Source: Epiperipatus broadwayi
Lineage: Eukaryota; Onychophora; Udeonychophora; Euonychophora; Peripatidae
Direction: 5' to 3'
DNA: 64,000 nt
NCBI GenBank assembly: GCA_028023455.1
Contig: JAQFVV010013353.1
Coordinates: 62,001 to 126,000, forward strand
This document shows, piece after piece, positions 1-12,245 of this stretch (position 1 is the stretch's first letter; each line of letters starts with the position of its first letter). A model generated the notes under the pieces. It saw only the letters and a program-made list of their open reading frames with translations, had not been told where the DNA came from and did not search any database. Made by a program: the position numbers and the translations under genes.

Positions 1-640
1 AATGTGTTTGTTTTTGTTTTATAAACTGAATATAGTTGTATTGTTATTATAAATATGCATATAAATTACAGACGATATGCATTTATTATAAACACAACAG
101 AATGGACCCAACTATATGAGTGCGGATTAGATCGGATTTAGTTTAATTTAGTGTGCACTAATAAACATGGATTTCCACATGGAAATATAATTTCTAAGAT
201 GACACATCATTAGTTTGAACAGCAATGCATAATAAATCAATAGATATTTTCTATCCGTAGCAAGGAGGCAGATGTTAGTAATACCTATCTTAAAATCCAT
301 TAAACATTAGATTATTAAAAAGAGCTTAATGTTTTTGTTTGATAAAAAAAGTACTTCAAGATTAAACTATTCTTATTAATACATCTTAGCCATTATTAAA
401 TCTTTAACGTGGCATCCATATACACCCATAGCACCTATACTTTGAAAAAATAATAAACCTTCTCATTAGTCATTTGTGTCTAAAATCTTTTGTAGAAATG
501 CAACATATTTCAAAAACTAATAGGATTATGAACTCTATGATTAAAGGTGCCACAGAATTTTAAACATAGCTACAAGAACATCAATACTACTTAATCTATC
601 AACTGACTGGTATAATGTAAGCAGTATTGGTGTTCTTATT
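1..640. other. AT-rich sequence, no gene recognised
   Basis: No open frame, RNA gene or repeat family is recognisable. The stretch lies directly upstream of a decayed Penelope-like element and may hold its unrecognisable 5' part, but no motif supports this. Confidence 0.4.
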
Positions 641-643
641 TTT

Positions 644-991
644 GTGTTGGTTAAGCAAGGATCTTTGTCAAAAAATAAAATTAAAGTAATGAAAGATTTG
701 CTTTTATTATTTGAGGATTTGATGTATTTTACCTATAATGGTAATCTTTATAAAATTAAGAAAAGGTGGATAATAGGTTATAATATTTCGCCTTTAGTTT
801 ATTCAGTTTACATTAGGTTTTTGGAAGAGGAAATTATTATTAAAAAGAATAGTTTATATTTAAAGTTATTTATTATATATTTGATAGATTGTTTGTTTGT
901 AGTTGAGACTGATAAATTGAAGGAATTGGTAAATGAGTTTAATTGCTTTGATCCTTCTATAAGATATGTGGTAGAAGGAGGGGGGGGTTAG
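644..991 (+). pseudogene. Penelope-like reverse transcriptase fragment
   Basis: This 115-codon open stretch carries the PLE RT block FTYNGNLYK (residues 29-37), followed by a degraded equivalent of the usual Q..G..MGS.LSP segment and VYSVYIRFLEEE. Motif C should read YVDD but reads YLID (79-82), so one catalytic aspartate is lost. The following DKLKELVNEFNCFDPSIRY matches the segment normally found after motif C. The frame ends at a run of eight G residues, a likely frameshift site. The start codon shown by the frame is not a real start; the RT fingers lie upstream and are not recognisable. It is non-functional. Confidence 0.7.
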
Positions 992-1024
992 AATTTATTA
1001 AGTTGATTTTTTTAGATCTTTTGG

Positions 1025-1249
1025 GTGATTAGAAATGTAAAGACTAATTATTTAGTATGTAATCATTATGTTAAAAGTAAAGAATTAAGCTCTGTAATTA
1101 AACATGAGAGCTATGAATCTGTATCTCATAAAGTAGCTGCTTTAATAAATTATTATTATAGGAATACGAAATTAAATCATTCTAGTGTGATAGCTTTGTT
1201 TCAGAAAGGTCAATTTTATAAAGATTTATTTGAGTATTGCCTACTCTGA
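1025..1249 (+). pseudogene. Penelope-like RT-nuclease linker fragment
   Basis: A 74-codon frame holds ESVSHKVAALINYYYRNTKL, which resembles the PLE segment after the RT palm, where a serine/lysine-rich stretch precedes an arginine-rich helix. It sits in the expected place between the RT and GIY-YIG fragments but in another frame. The identification depends on that position; the peptide alone would not be convincing. Confidence 0.45.
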
Positions 1250-1455
1250 TAAATTTGTTAAATGTATTTATTTAATAATAATATTTGTAAGGATGTAAAA
1301 GATAAAGAAAAATTTGATTTTATTTGTTTGCCATTTAAATTGTCTTCTTATAAAATTGTATGTAAATATAGTAATTTGTTTGGAAACAAAAAAATGGTTT
1401 TAAAAAAGTATTACTTTGAATAATTTATTAAATGATACAAAGGAGATTTTTGATA

Positions 1456-1783
1456 GGAAGAACTATTTCTGGTGATGTGTATATTATCCCTTGTTTTTAT
1501 AGGTCAGAGTAGTTTGAGTTTAAATGAAAGAATAAAGGTACATAAAAGTAGAGTTAGAAAGAAATATCTTAGTTCTGCTTTGCATATCCATTTAAAAGAT
1601 ACAAGCCACACTATTAATTTTGATGAAGTTAAGGTTGTGTTCTTTGAGAGAAATGAAATAAAAAAAAGAATTAATGAATTTTTATTATTGAAAATTTATT
1701 ATTGTGAAGCAATTAACTTATTTAAAAGTTCTTTTAATATTAAGAGTGGATGGGAAGTAAATGGAATTGTGGGTAATGTTTAA
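1456..1783 (+). pseudogene. GIY-YIG endonuclease fragment of the Penelope-like element
   Basis: The nuclease nicks target DNA during PLE insertion. The first strand, DVYIIPC, is read at about 1473-1493 in one frame. The second, FIGQSSLSLNERIKVHKSRV, is read in the 1472-1783 frame. Together they represent the family pattern VYxIxC...YIGxTxRxLxxRIxEHK. SSALHIHLKDTSHTINFDEV and a following E..L..K segment complete the fold. The Cys-bearing spacer normally between the two strands is shortened, and the two halves are out of frame, so the copy is inactive. Confidence 0.75.
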
Positions 1784-1789
1784 TATAAA

Positions 1790-4165
1790 TATGGTGTTGT
1801 TTTGTAGTTTTTTACATTTGAGAAGGCTTCTTATTTTGTATTTTATTTTCTTGGCTCATCTGGCTAAGTTTTAGATTTGGAATAATATATATATATATTG
1901 TACTGGTCAAAAATGAATGTCCATTCAACAAGATTTATAATTTTGCAAAAGTACCCTGAATCCAATCATGCCCGAGATATACAGGTCAGGAGCAATCATG
2001 AATTGCACCCTATTTGCACATTCCTCAAATCTATAACACTATAGACAACACCTACGATGATACCTCATAAATTAATTATTTCTGAACCTGATACTACATC
2101 ATTTTACATGAGAACTCAGCTGATGATGGTGATGAAAGATTGAGTGAACCCAAGATATAAGTTAAAAACATACAGAAATATAAATATTATTAAAAAGAGT
2201 CAAACAACTGGATTAAGTTTAAAAATATAAATATTTATTTTGACAAAAATTTAAGATGATTTTATATATTCAACTTCATGCATTTAAAACTGTATTTTGG
2301 TTACAAATATTTGATGATCTTGATACAATTATTTTATTTAGACTGATATGAATTTAGTGCAGCAGTTACAATACTGAACATATATTTAAAGTAGGTTTTT
2401 ATTCAGTGTTACAAAAACAAATTTATCTGGGGGAGTGGTAGACATTTATACATTAAAATACATGTAAAGATATGACAATAATAGAGTTTTGCTGTTTAGA
2501 GGACTTGAATATAATGCCCTTGGCATTGAAAACATAACTATTTTCATTTATAGATTTTATGTACAATACTAAAATGAAGATACATTGTGATCAAAATATA
2601 CTTAAAACATTTACTTATTAAACACTTTTGACATTAAACTATCAGATATTGTGAAACTCTAACAATACAGGGAATGGCCTTTTCAATAAAGGGGAGGGCA
2701 GCTTCATGAGAAGTTGGATCTAAAAGTCCAACGAAAAATATTTAAAGAGAAAAAAACATTTCATTATCACATATCATTTTGATTTATTTTGTCTAACAGG
2801 TTAAAAGAAAAACAAACTATAAAAAATTGCAGTGTTAGCATAATAGCCAAATATTTGTGGATACAATATTTTGAGATGCTTTATCATATTACAGAAGAAA
2901 ACAGTCTAGCCGACTTATCACTCTATGTTTTGTGGAATTTATTGACAAAAGGTCCTTGGATGAAGATGCAATGACTCAAACTTTTCTGGAGTTATCCCAT
3001 GCATTGCTTTTGTTAGTCCAGGGACATTCATCACCCTGTTTATGACCTAAAATGAAGATGATATGACTCAGGCATTCCAATGCACATCTCTAGATAAAGC
3101 TTAATAATATGAAGAGTGGCCTATGCTAACAATGCTTTTATCAGAATATGAAATCATTCAGTTTAAATATTAACATAAAGCCTTAAATAGGTTAACAAAT
3201 ATGTAATGATATGTTAAAATAATGACCCATGTGAGATAAAATCATTCATCAAAGGTTAATGATATAATTAATGAAGTGTGCATTGCTCCCCCTTTTTGAA
3301 TCACTATTTTGTTTAACATATATAAAAAACAATTAAAATTCGCGCGCTTAAAAGTGTGAATAACAAAATAGATTTAAGTCGCCAGCTTTTTGGCAATGAT
3401 GATTAATCAAAAAATTAACAAAACTAACGGACACCAACATGCACCCCAGATTGAAAGTATTTATTCATTTTGTATATATTTATGATCAAATATTTTTTTA
3501 AAAGCATGTATTTATTTAAAATACAAACTCAATCTTATGAGCTATTTATAAATAAAGACATGAAATAATTAATTCCCCTCCCATTCTAAGTTCATAAGAC
3601 TGGGTTTGATTGGCATTTACAAATAAAAGTTTAGTGAAAAATATAAAAATATCATTAAAAGTAAATTATAACCACTAAATTATGAAAAAAATAAGAAGTG
3701 TGAGTTGGATGAAATATTTTATAAGATTCGTTTATGTTATAGATAATCAATACTAAGGAAATAATTATTAGTTTAACATACTCGCTGATGAGCCAGTTAA
3801 AATAGATTCAAAATATACAGAAAACATTAATTTTAAAGAGTTCACAAGTTAGAATTTAGGTAATATGATTATAATGACTTTGGGCTGGTTACCTCAGCAT
3901 TCTATGGAATAAAGTCATGATAAATCTTCTGTGGCTGGTGACATTCTTTGATCAGCAGGAGCTACATCTCAGCATGGTGAAGAGTGAAGCTGAAGATGGA
4001 GGGTAAGGCGGCTGAGGCCTCTCAAAAATTAAACATACTTGGAGTCAACTAGCAACTATTGACCGAACTCTGATACAATAGATTTTTGGCCCTATTTATA
4101 CAAATTTTCAGTTATGCAAAGAATGTTTTTAATTAAACTTCTTAACCCTTAATCAATCCTTAATT
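1790..4165. other. Gene-free AT-rich sequence
   Basis: I see no coding or RNA signal. A short (TA)n run occurs at about 1888-1899. The open stretch at 2789-2974 has no recognisable features and is of a length expected by chance at this base composition. Confidence 0.4.
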
Positions 4166-4725
4166 TACAGAAATATTTTAGCTATTGCAAGTGAAGATGT
4201 TATCATTAGATAATTGTCCAAAAATAAATTCCAATCTATTTTCAGATTAGAAATAGATTTGATAAAAATGTTAATCGTTAACTAAAATCAATTAGCTTTG
4301 TTTTAAATTTTACTTTAATTTAAAAATTCCTTTTTAATCATAAAACAAAGTAATGTCCCCATCCCTTTAATTATTTTTGGACAGTCTGCAATTGCATCTT
4401 CCATCTTGAATTTTTATGTAGTTTTAGAAAGAAAAATAATTACAAAATATTAAAATATAATTAAGAAAAAAAATACAAAATTATTTACAATATTCATCTG
4501 TGCTTTTACATATGTAAAAGCTCTGTTAATATATGTATATATCTGAGTCACATCTATAAAAGCCAATATTTAAAATTAAAGAAAATTTTTATTTGAGATT
4601 TATATTTATAAATTTTTATAGATGTTTTTCAAAAATACACATATAGTTTATATACATATGACAAAAAAAAACCAGGATGAAATATGGGTTAAGTGGTAGA
4701 ACAGTGAAGCTCGATCTTGATCACT
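4166..4725 (+). repeat. Dispersed repeat F, copy 1
   Basis: This segment aligns along its length with 50468-51030 on the same strand. Shared blocks include AGATTAGAAATAGATTTGA (about 4243), TTTAATTATTTTTGG (about 4367) and GCATCTTCCATCTTG (about 4394), in the same order and similar spacing. No coding signal is seen in either copy. It directly abuts repeat B, so the two may be parts of one composite element. The class is unknown. Confidence 0.7.
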
Positions 4726-4734
4726 GTGCAACTC

Positions 4735-4960
4735 TTTTATTATCTCGGTTGTAACAATTTCCTGATGAGCATATTGTAGGAAGTAACCAGTGATTGTCTT
4801 TCCCCAATACAGATGTCACAACACCTACAACAATATTTTCTACTCATCAGAGGATGTAGCACCATAGAAACTGAAAACACCTTGAAATTTCTGTGTTTGG
4901 TTTCCCAAATGGCACCACTAGAGTTTCATCCAACTACAACCTGAATTACCTAGGTCTGGC
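4735..4960 (-). repeat. Dispersed repeat B, copy 1 (inverted)
   Basis: The reverse complement matches 16555-16805. Shared blocks are CTACATCCTCTGATGAG, TATTGTTGTAGGTG, CTTCCTACA followed by GCTCATCAG, AATTGTTACAAC and an upstream block with AAACCAAACA. Within each copy CTGATGAG and CTCATCAG form an inverted pair around about 90 bases, so the RNA could fold into a long hairpin. No coding sequence is present. Confidence 0.7.
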
Positions 4961-5239
4961 TCAGGAGGCATGAAATTTTCGTGAACAAGTGCAATGAATG
5001 ACAAGTGATGCAACATTAACAACTGGATTTGTTTTGTATAACAATAAATTTATTTAACAATATTTATTTCCATAACAATGTTTGGATCATAAGTCCTCCA
5101 TAGTTTCACAGTTATTTTGGTTATATCAATATTTGGATAATAATTCCACAAAAGTTTATTACTAGTTCATATTTGACACAGTCTGTCTTTGGGGTCCCAT
5201 TTTCCTGTATGCACATATATACTCCTATGTTATATGGAT

Positions 5240-5766
5240 CACTTATTCATCTTTGATGATATATTTTATCCATGGTATCCATTAATTCTTGTGTTATGAT
5301 TCTCATATAGAATACTATTTTGAACCAGATACAGATATATTTTACTTATAAGCATTTACAATTCCTTCCAGACTAGATGTATATTATATCTCAGCATTTG
5401 TAATTATTCCACATATAAACAGATTTGGTATACCAGCATTTTTATAATTCATCCAGATATAAGCACATTTTATATGTGAGCATTTCAATTTACTCAAGTA
5501 TAGACGTGTTTGGTATATAAACAGTTATAGTTTATTCGGATATAGACATTTTATTTATGAGCATTTATAATTTATTTAGTTATAGCTGTACATATATAGT
5601 ATCTCAGCATTTCTAATTCTTTCAGATATAAACATATTTCATATCTCAGCAATATAAACAGTTATAATTCATTTAGATAGAGAGGTATATTATATGCAAG
5701 CCTTTAATATTTATTCAGGTATAGACATATTTGGTGTATAAACAGTTATACTTCATTCAGATATTG
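5240..5766. repeat. Degenerate about 41-bp minisatellite, left block
   Basis: Units of about 40-45 bases recur with the consensus pattern TATAGACATATT, then TTATGAGCATTTATAATT, then TATTCAGA. Unit length and sequence drift. The same units resume at 8381, and a roughly 190-base multi-unit segment before the break (5571-5766) resembles one after it (8391-8583), pointing to a higher-order arrangement. Confidence 0.6.
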
Positions 5767-8380
5767 TACCGGTATAAATCCACCACGCTTACTCATACAC
5801 AGTACCCGAGTTCAAACCCAGCCCACGTTTAAGAATAATTTCCAAAACGCCAACTGAATTCAAACCCAAACCCCGGTATGACTAACCGATGATGACTTTA
5901 TAACAGCACGGGGTTATCCCTTTTCTAGCTCAGCTTAGAACATGGACTAAATTCTTACAGTTAATGATATATAGGTTTATTAGACTATAGATATTGGAAC
6001 GGTCATTCATGTAACGTATATATTTAAGTTGCCAATACAGACAGTAAGTGGCTAAATAGACTTAGAGAGTAATAAAGTGGAGGACACCAAAATTTAATTA
6101 AGTAAATTGTTTAATAAGCCAAATATAAAGCATATAAATATAGTGTTAAATAAGACAAATAGAAAGCACATGAATATAATGTTATATAATAGAAATATAC
6201 AGCATATAAATATAGTGTTATACAGTACGGTAAGACTTCATAAATCCTCTTGTATTTGGCTACTAGTCTTTAGTGAACGTTTTATTTAATAAACAAACTT
6301 ATGCCAATAGCTGGGTAGTTAAATGATTGACGGGTGGTTAAGAGAATCAGAGTATTTGAGCACTGGAAAAATATTTATCTAAAGATTTTTATTAACTTAT
6401 TTTATTTGAATAGGCTCGAGCCGGAACGTAGACGAACAGTGGAGGTGGTTTTATATAAATACGACATAAGAGATAGATGTGCTGGTGGTTTTATATAAAT
6501 ACGACATGGAAGATAGATGAACTGGTGGTTTTATATAAATACGACATGGAAGATAGATGAACTGGTGGTTGCCTGGATTCAAAAGCCCTACAGTAATCAA
6601 TTGCGGTGCATTAACGGAATACCGGGCGGCTTGTACTTTGACAAGGCTTAATGCCCCCAAGTAGCTCCGGGACACGACAACCAGCCGGGATCATTTCGAA
6701 CCCCGGTGATCCAAGAGATTACCGGGAAAGAAAACTGCTTTCATTCCCCAATGGTAGAATGGCGAGACGCTAACTTCAGCGAAGGGAAGGCATTGCCACA
6801 GACGTGAAGGACGAATACTTGAAGCGGATTTTTTAAGAGAAATTATATAAAACCTGGAAACTATTTGTCTGTTTCTACGCCACAGGCTGAGATCCTTACC
6901 CCAATAAAACGTAGCGGACTTAAACTGACGGTGACAACAATAATTAGTTAAATTTACTCTGAAACTCTAACCCTTCGGGTTGACAGGCGGTAGCGATAGT
7001 ATCAAATTATTCAGTGAATTATTTCTCATATTATACATAACATTAATGAACACTTTGAAACTATTATATATATATTTTACGATCGAACCTTAGATTGGTT
7101 TTTATAGGACAAATTAACATAGACTAATAAAGTGACTTAACATTTATCAACTCGGAATGTGAAAGAATATTTAATTCAGAAAATGAAATTACTTTTAAAA
7201 TTAAATTGATCATTATTACACACTAGTTTACACAGAGTTGGAAATATTACTATTGGCAATGTTTGTTTATGAAATAAGCAACATAAGAAAATATAAATGC
7301 ATTCAGTTGAAATATTATTACTATTAATTACAATTTTATAAATGATTTCTAAAGACTAGAGCAGAGGATAAAAAAAAGAAAAGAAAATTTACTGACAGGT
7401 TAAATAATAGCATTATAAATGATATAAAAACTTACATATGATTCACTTGATTGATAACATTAAGCACGGAAGAAAATTAAAGTTCGTGTAACAAAGTTCT
7501 CTTCTTTCTTCATCCAGCTTGGCTTGTGACGAACGTAGGCGCGCATTTTTGAAAGTTATTTGTAAGGCATAGTAAATTTTGAGATTGGAAGTTGGAAATT
7601 CTGAAGTATATGAAACATGATCAAACAGCGGCACGAGGATCCATATTGGCGGGCAGAGACCAGCTCCTGGCCCTTAGCCCATCAACATTGCGATTCACTG
7701 GTAAACTTCTTAATAATAATGTTTGAATTATACTCAACTGCTGTGTTGTCTCGAGACTACCTCTCTCACACACGACCAAAGTTAGAATGTAAGTTTTTCT
7801 CTAAAGTAGCCACTGCTGACCTTTCCGACTTGTTTTTGTTTTAGGCTCCGCCTACTTTCTCTAGCCTCTAGCGATGCAGCTTGACCAACAATCAATTATC
7901 TGTTTTTAGCAATCTTTTAATTTAATATGCCATTTTTAAATCGATACATTAATTACATATAAAAATTCCTTACTAATTTTGAATACAACTTAATTGCTCT
8001 GAACATTTGTGCAATTAGATTTTAATTAAAAACACTGATCAAAGGAATGTGATTTTTGATCAGTATTTTTAAACGACTTTATACAATTTTAAAACTAAAA
8101 TTTAAAACAAATACGCCCGCACTGAAACTTTAAATTAAATGATATAAATTCGCAAACCACGCACACACAAATATTATTTCATGGTTTGCGACATTTATAT
8201 ACGGCATCTTTACACATTGACTGATAAACTATAAAATATATAACTAATTTTTATTATAAATTAAAATAGACAAAATCTCACTGCGGGCGAACAGTGGTTC
8301 GAATTACCGTACATAAAAACACCTGAAACGAAGATCGGTTCTCCGATCTGTCTGTTTCAATATATATATATATATATATA
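5767..8380. mobile_element. GC-richer insert of unknown class splitting the 41-bp minisatellite
   Basis: The satellite pattern stops at 5766 and restarts at about 8381. The 2.6 kb between is partly richer in GC and CpG (for example 5765-5930, 6590-6830, 7500-7690). Its right end is a hairpin, AGATCGGTTCTCCGATCT at 8333-8350, followed by CTGTTTCAATATATA and a (TA)n run. A similar hairpin-plus-TTGAAACAG junction is seen in the other orientation at 27301. Short B-box-like strings (GAGTTCAAACCC at 5813, GGTTCGAAT at 8297) hint at tRNA-derived parts, but no complete tRNA-like head is present. No protein signature was found, including in the 7617-7844 open stretch. It could be a non-autonomous transposon or several stacked insertions. 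Confidence 0.4.
6442..6570 (+). repeat. 40-bp tandem repeat, about 3 copies
   Basis: The 40-base unit begins CTGGTGGTTTTATATAAATA and continues CGACATGGAAGATAGATGAA. Copies start at about 6442, 6482 and 6522 and a partial unit follows at 6562. Copies 2 and 3 are nearly identical, so the expansion is recent compared with the surrounding repeats. Confidence 0.85.
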
Positions 8381-8650
8381 GTTTATATAATTTATTCAGT
8401 TATAGCTATATATAATAGCTCAGCATTTTTAATTCTTTCAGGTATAAACTTATTTGTATATCAACAATATAACTAATTCATTCAGATATAGATGTATATT
8501 ATATGCAAGTCTTTAATATTTATTCAGGTATAGACGTATATGGGGTATAAACAGTTATATTTCATTCAGATATAGATATATTTTATTTATGAGCATTTAT
8601 AATTTATTTAGTTATAAGTATTCATTTTCATTTTATTTTAATTCAGATGT
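8381..8650. repeat. Degenerate about 41-bp minisatellite, right block
   Basis: This continues the pattern of the left block (TTTCAGGTATAAAC, TTATTCAGGTATAGACG, CATTCAGATATAG) after the 2.6-kb insert. It is preceded by a (TA)n run at about 8360-8380. Confidence 0.6.
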
Positions 8651-9934
8651 ATATGCACATAAAACATAAAAAGATAATCATTTACGATTTACTTTGTTAA
8701 AAACGTCTTTTGATTATAGACATTTAAGACATTTAAGTATTTATGATTTATCACCAATAAAACGTATTTTCACATAGCTATAATTATTAATGATTTATTT
8801 TAAGAAAGATGTTTTGTTTCCTTTTTTTTTATAAACACATATAAGTATTTAATATTTCATAAAATTTTTATCTTCATTTTTATCCTGTGTGTTCATCCAC
8901 TTCAGGTTACTACTGCATTTCAAAAAGATGTCAGTTTATTTAAGCTAAATGGCATTATTTACTTTCCAGGCAGGTTTGGAGATTCATGGCAATGAACAGA
9001 GAGAGGAAGCTATTATGAATTAGCGTAACATCCTTATGATTTCCCTATTAATACTTTCTTTTTTAACATCAGCAGTGTGGCTGTAAATATTATATTCCAA
9101 CAGTGACTGCACTAAAATCAGTTGGCAACTAAACAGCCAAGCAGCACTGAGACAAAAATCTGGAACCTTTTTTTAACTCTCTTGCAAACTCCAAACTCCA
9201 CTATTTATACCCTCATCTATTCTCTGGATTAATTCAGTAGCACTTCCACTGTATTTGATTTGTTACACAGCTTTCATAAGTTGGCTTCAGGTAATTATTA
9301 CACTTTGTACAACTACAACACCATTTCAAAAATTAAAAATATAATATTTTAATAAATGCCAGCTTTAAATAAATACTTAGAGAAGTATTTATATCATAAT
9401 TTAAAATTATAAAAATCAATAATGAAGGTTTATTTTTATTTTCTCTCAATTATAGAAAATAATGATTTTCTTTTAAATTTAAACTTTTTGCTTTATTTTT
9501 TTTTGAAGAAATAGGATCAACTTCTTTTATATACATTTGCTTTCTTTAGATGGAAGGTTAAAATAAATCTTAGAATACATACATGAAACAGAGTTTCTGT
9601 TTCAATATATATATTGCTATTTAAATTAGGTAGCTGGAGTTAAAGATATTTTCATGTCTGAATATTTCAGAGTTTCTACTTAAATATTACATATTAAATA
9701 AGTGCTGGTTTTGGATTGATATTTTGGATCTCGTGTCTGCTCCTCACTGAGGTGATCCATAAGCTTGAAACCAATTGGTCTGGGGATAAGTGTTCCAGAA
9801 AAAGATTTTAAATATTTTCTCTTACTGCACTTATCAATTAAAAGCTTGCTTGAGTTATTGGTATGATCTCTATGTTACATATTTGTAAATACAAGCTTAT
9901 AAAAGCAGTGTTACGCTATATATGACTTGCTTTA

Positions 9935-9965
<31 letters not shown>

Positions 9966-10522
9966 TAGGTACACATACTAAATATGATATATACATAAGG
10001 CATATGCATTTTTATTTATAGCAGAAATATCTAGTGATGTATCAACTATAAGTGTCCAATCAATTTAAAGTATAATATAGTTTTACACTTTCATTTACTG
10101 TGCCAATTCTAAAAACTTAAAAATAATGGAGACACATTTTTTATATATTAAATGCATTTTTGACTGTGAACTAAAATTAAATAAAATAATTATTTCTTCA
10201 TTCACCAACTCTTCTAAAATATTTTTGTATGATTTTTTATTGCCTGTGATTTATAAGAAATTTACCAAATTTGAACAAATTATATTAAATATAAATATAT
10301 TAACCTCGATTTTAAAATTTTACTCTAATGTTTACAAATTAACAAACAAATAATACAACAGAGATTGCAACTTATTATTAAAAAAGTATTTTTAATATTT
10401 AAAAAAAAATATAGTTCACTGCATACCTTGGTTACAGTGTTATGAGATGTGTGGAGAGTGGGTCATGTGAAAGTCTGTGCTCATACCCGGTCTATTACAT
10501 ATATAGACACAGGTATATATAT
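8651..10522. other. Gene-free AT-rich sequence with short TA tracts
   Basis: (TA)n tracts lie at about 9933-9965 and 10515. A short palindrome, GAAACAGAGTTTCTGTTTC, sits at about 9586-9604 and runs into TATATATA, like the junctions at 8360 and 27301. The open stretch 10126-10353 is low-complexity AT-rich sequence without domain features. Nothing else is recognised. Confidence 0.4.
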
Positions 10523-11158
10523 ATTGAAACATATATGTTTCCTCATATAAATATTCATAAGATTCCTCCCATTCAATAATGTCTAGCGTAATTCAGTCTA
10601 ATTGGAAACGCAATAGAGTTGTGATTCGTTAAAAATGGAAAATAAAATCATATTTTTGATTTTTAGTATTGATGGATTTAAATAAAATGTTATATCGTCT
10701 TATTTTATTTTTTTTTTATCTGTCTCAATAAAAAAAGAAAGAAATTAATTATCCAATCATTAAAAAAGAAAGAAAAAAGATACTTGAGTTAAACTGAGGC
10801 AGTATTCAAATTAGACACGTCGTTGAAGAAAGAAGAAATTTTTTTTTCTCTCTATCGTCTTACACAGAGGGCTTTAACAAAACGTGAAAATAAAAATAAA
10901 AAGTTTTACTAGAGAAATTATAATGAAACTGGAATAAATTAAGAGCTTCACTCTCTCCATGCTGTGCCATGACTTTCCATTAATAAAATAACCTGCCTTC
11001 GTTTGAATAAAATGGACCGTAAAATTGGAAGGTAATTTTTATAAAATACTAAGACATAATAATCAAATATTACAAAGTGAATTTTTCGAACTAATTGCGT
11101 AGAATTTGTTCAATAAATATTAAGACATCTTTATTATACTTTTATGTTTGACCGAATT

Positions 11159-11770
11159 ATAGATATTTAACTGCTTCTAAACTCATTGTAGTGTAATGAA
11201 GTTTATGTGTAAGAATATGCTTCTACATTTGGCTAAAATATAAATGCTTCAATTATCAAATGATAAATACTCTATAAATCATAGATATTTAATTGCTTCT
11301 AAACTCATTGTAGTGTAATGAAGTTTATGTGTAAGAATATGCTTCTACATTTGGCTAAAATATAAATGCCTCAATTATCAAATGATAAATACTCTATAAA
11401 TCATAAATATTTAACTGCTTTTAAACTCATTGTAATGTAATAAAGTTTATGTGTGAGGATATGCTTCTACATTTGGCTAAAATATAAATGCCTCAATTAT
11501 CAAATGATAAATACTCTATAAATCATAAATATTTAACTGCTTTTAAACTCATTGTAATGTAATAAAGTTTATGTGTGAGGATATGCTTCTACATTTGGCG
11601 AAAATATAAATGCCTCAATTATCAAATGATAAGATACTCTATAAATCATAAATACTTATCTGCTTCTAAATTTACTATAATGTCACAAAGATTATGTGTA
11701 AAAATATACTTCCATACTCTAGCCAGAGTATGGATGTTTTAATTATCAAATGATAAGATAACGAAATGTT
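11159..11770 (+). repeat. 122-bp tandem repeats inside the 5' LTR (5 units)
   Basis: Units start at about 11159, 11281, 11403, 11525 and 11648, a period of 122-123 bases. Conserved blocks are TAAACTCATTGTA, GTTTATGTGT, GCTTCTACATTTGGC and AATTATCAAATGATAA. The last unit is the most diverged. The 3' LTR holds the same five-unit array (about 15325-15930), so the array predates insertion. Confidence 0.9.
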
Positions 11771-11809
11771 ATATAAATCATAAATGTTTAATTACTACCA
11801 AATTTCTTC

Positions 11810-12245
11810 TCACAAAGGAATTAATGAACTATCATTGAATTAGGATATTCATAATTTTCTTCTCTCAAGTGAATTCAAGATGAACTATTAAATGAATACG
11901 GAATGAATTATTGTTAAACCAGAATAATCCCAAGCTCTTCCCATAAAAGAATTAATGAACTATCATTGAATTAGGATATTCATAATTTTCTTCTCTCAAG
12001 TGAATTCAAAATGAACTATTAAATGAATTCGGAATGAATTATTGTTAAACCAGAATAATCCCAAGCTCTTCCCATAAAAGAATTAATGAACTATCATTGA
12101 ATTAGGATATTCATAATTTTCTTCTCTCAAGTGAATTTAAAATGAACTATTAAATGAATTCGGAATGAATTATTACTAAACCAGAATGTTTACAAGTTTA
12201 TTCTCATAGAGGAATTAATGAACTATTGTTGAAATTGCAAATTGA
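11810..12245 (+). repeat. 130-bp tandem repeats inside the 5' LTR (about 3.5 units)
   Basis: Units begin at GAATTAATGAACTATCATTG and recur at about 11818, 11949 and 12079, with a diverged partial unit at about 12213. Shared blocks include TTCTTCTCTCAAGTGAATT, AATGAACTATTAA and CGGAATGAATTATT. The equivalent array in the 3' LTR lies at about 15983-16400. Confidence 0.9.

Larger units (their letters stand above)
644..1783 (+). mobile_element. Decayed Penelope-like retroelement (RT plus GIY-YIG endonuclease remnants)
   Basis: Penelope-like elements (PLEs) copy themselves with a reverse transcriptase followed by a GIY-YIG endonuclease. Three consecutive fragments in different frames match this order: an RT fragment (644-991), a linker fragment (1025-1249) and a GIY-YIG fragment (about 1460-1783). 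The breaks between them are frameshifts and stops, so the copy is dead. Its RT and nuclease sequences differ clearly from the two PLE copies at 60.6-64 kb, so it belongs to another PLE lineage. The RT start is missing, so this is a 5'-truncated or badly decayed copy. Assignment rests on motif order and local peptide similarity recalled from the family, not on a search. Confidence 0.75.

Noticed and set aside
2111-2140. CTGATGA followed by GAAAG
   Set aside because: The bases between cannot form stem II and no stem I or cleavage triplet exists.
4755-4790. CTGATGAG as a possible hammerhead core in repeat B (also at 16673)
   Set aside because: GAAA is missing or directly adjacent without room for stem II, and no cleavage-site stem is formed.
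6680-6790. tRNA-like strings (TTCGAACCCC, AATGGTAGAATGGC) as a tRNA gene
   Set aside because: A and B boxes are not in tRNA order or spacing and no acceptor stem pairs.
8951-9021. Possible short terminal exon after TTATTTACTTTCCAG
   Set aside because: Only 17 codons follow before the stop, with no upstream partner exon or known protein.
11159-12245. Regularly spaced repeats resembling a CRISPR array
   Set aside because: Units are about 122-130 bp with no unique spacers, lie inside an LTR and occur in an animal genome.
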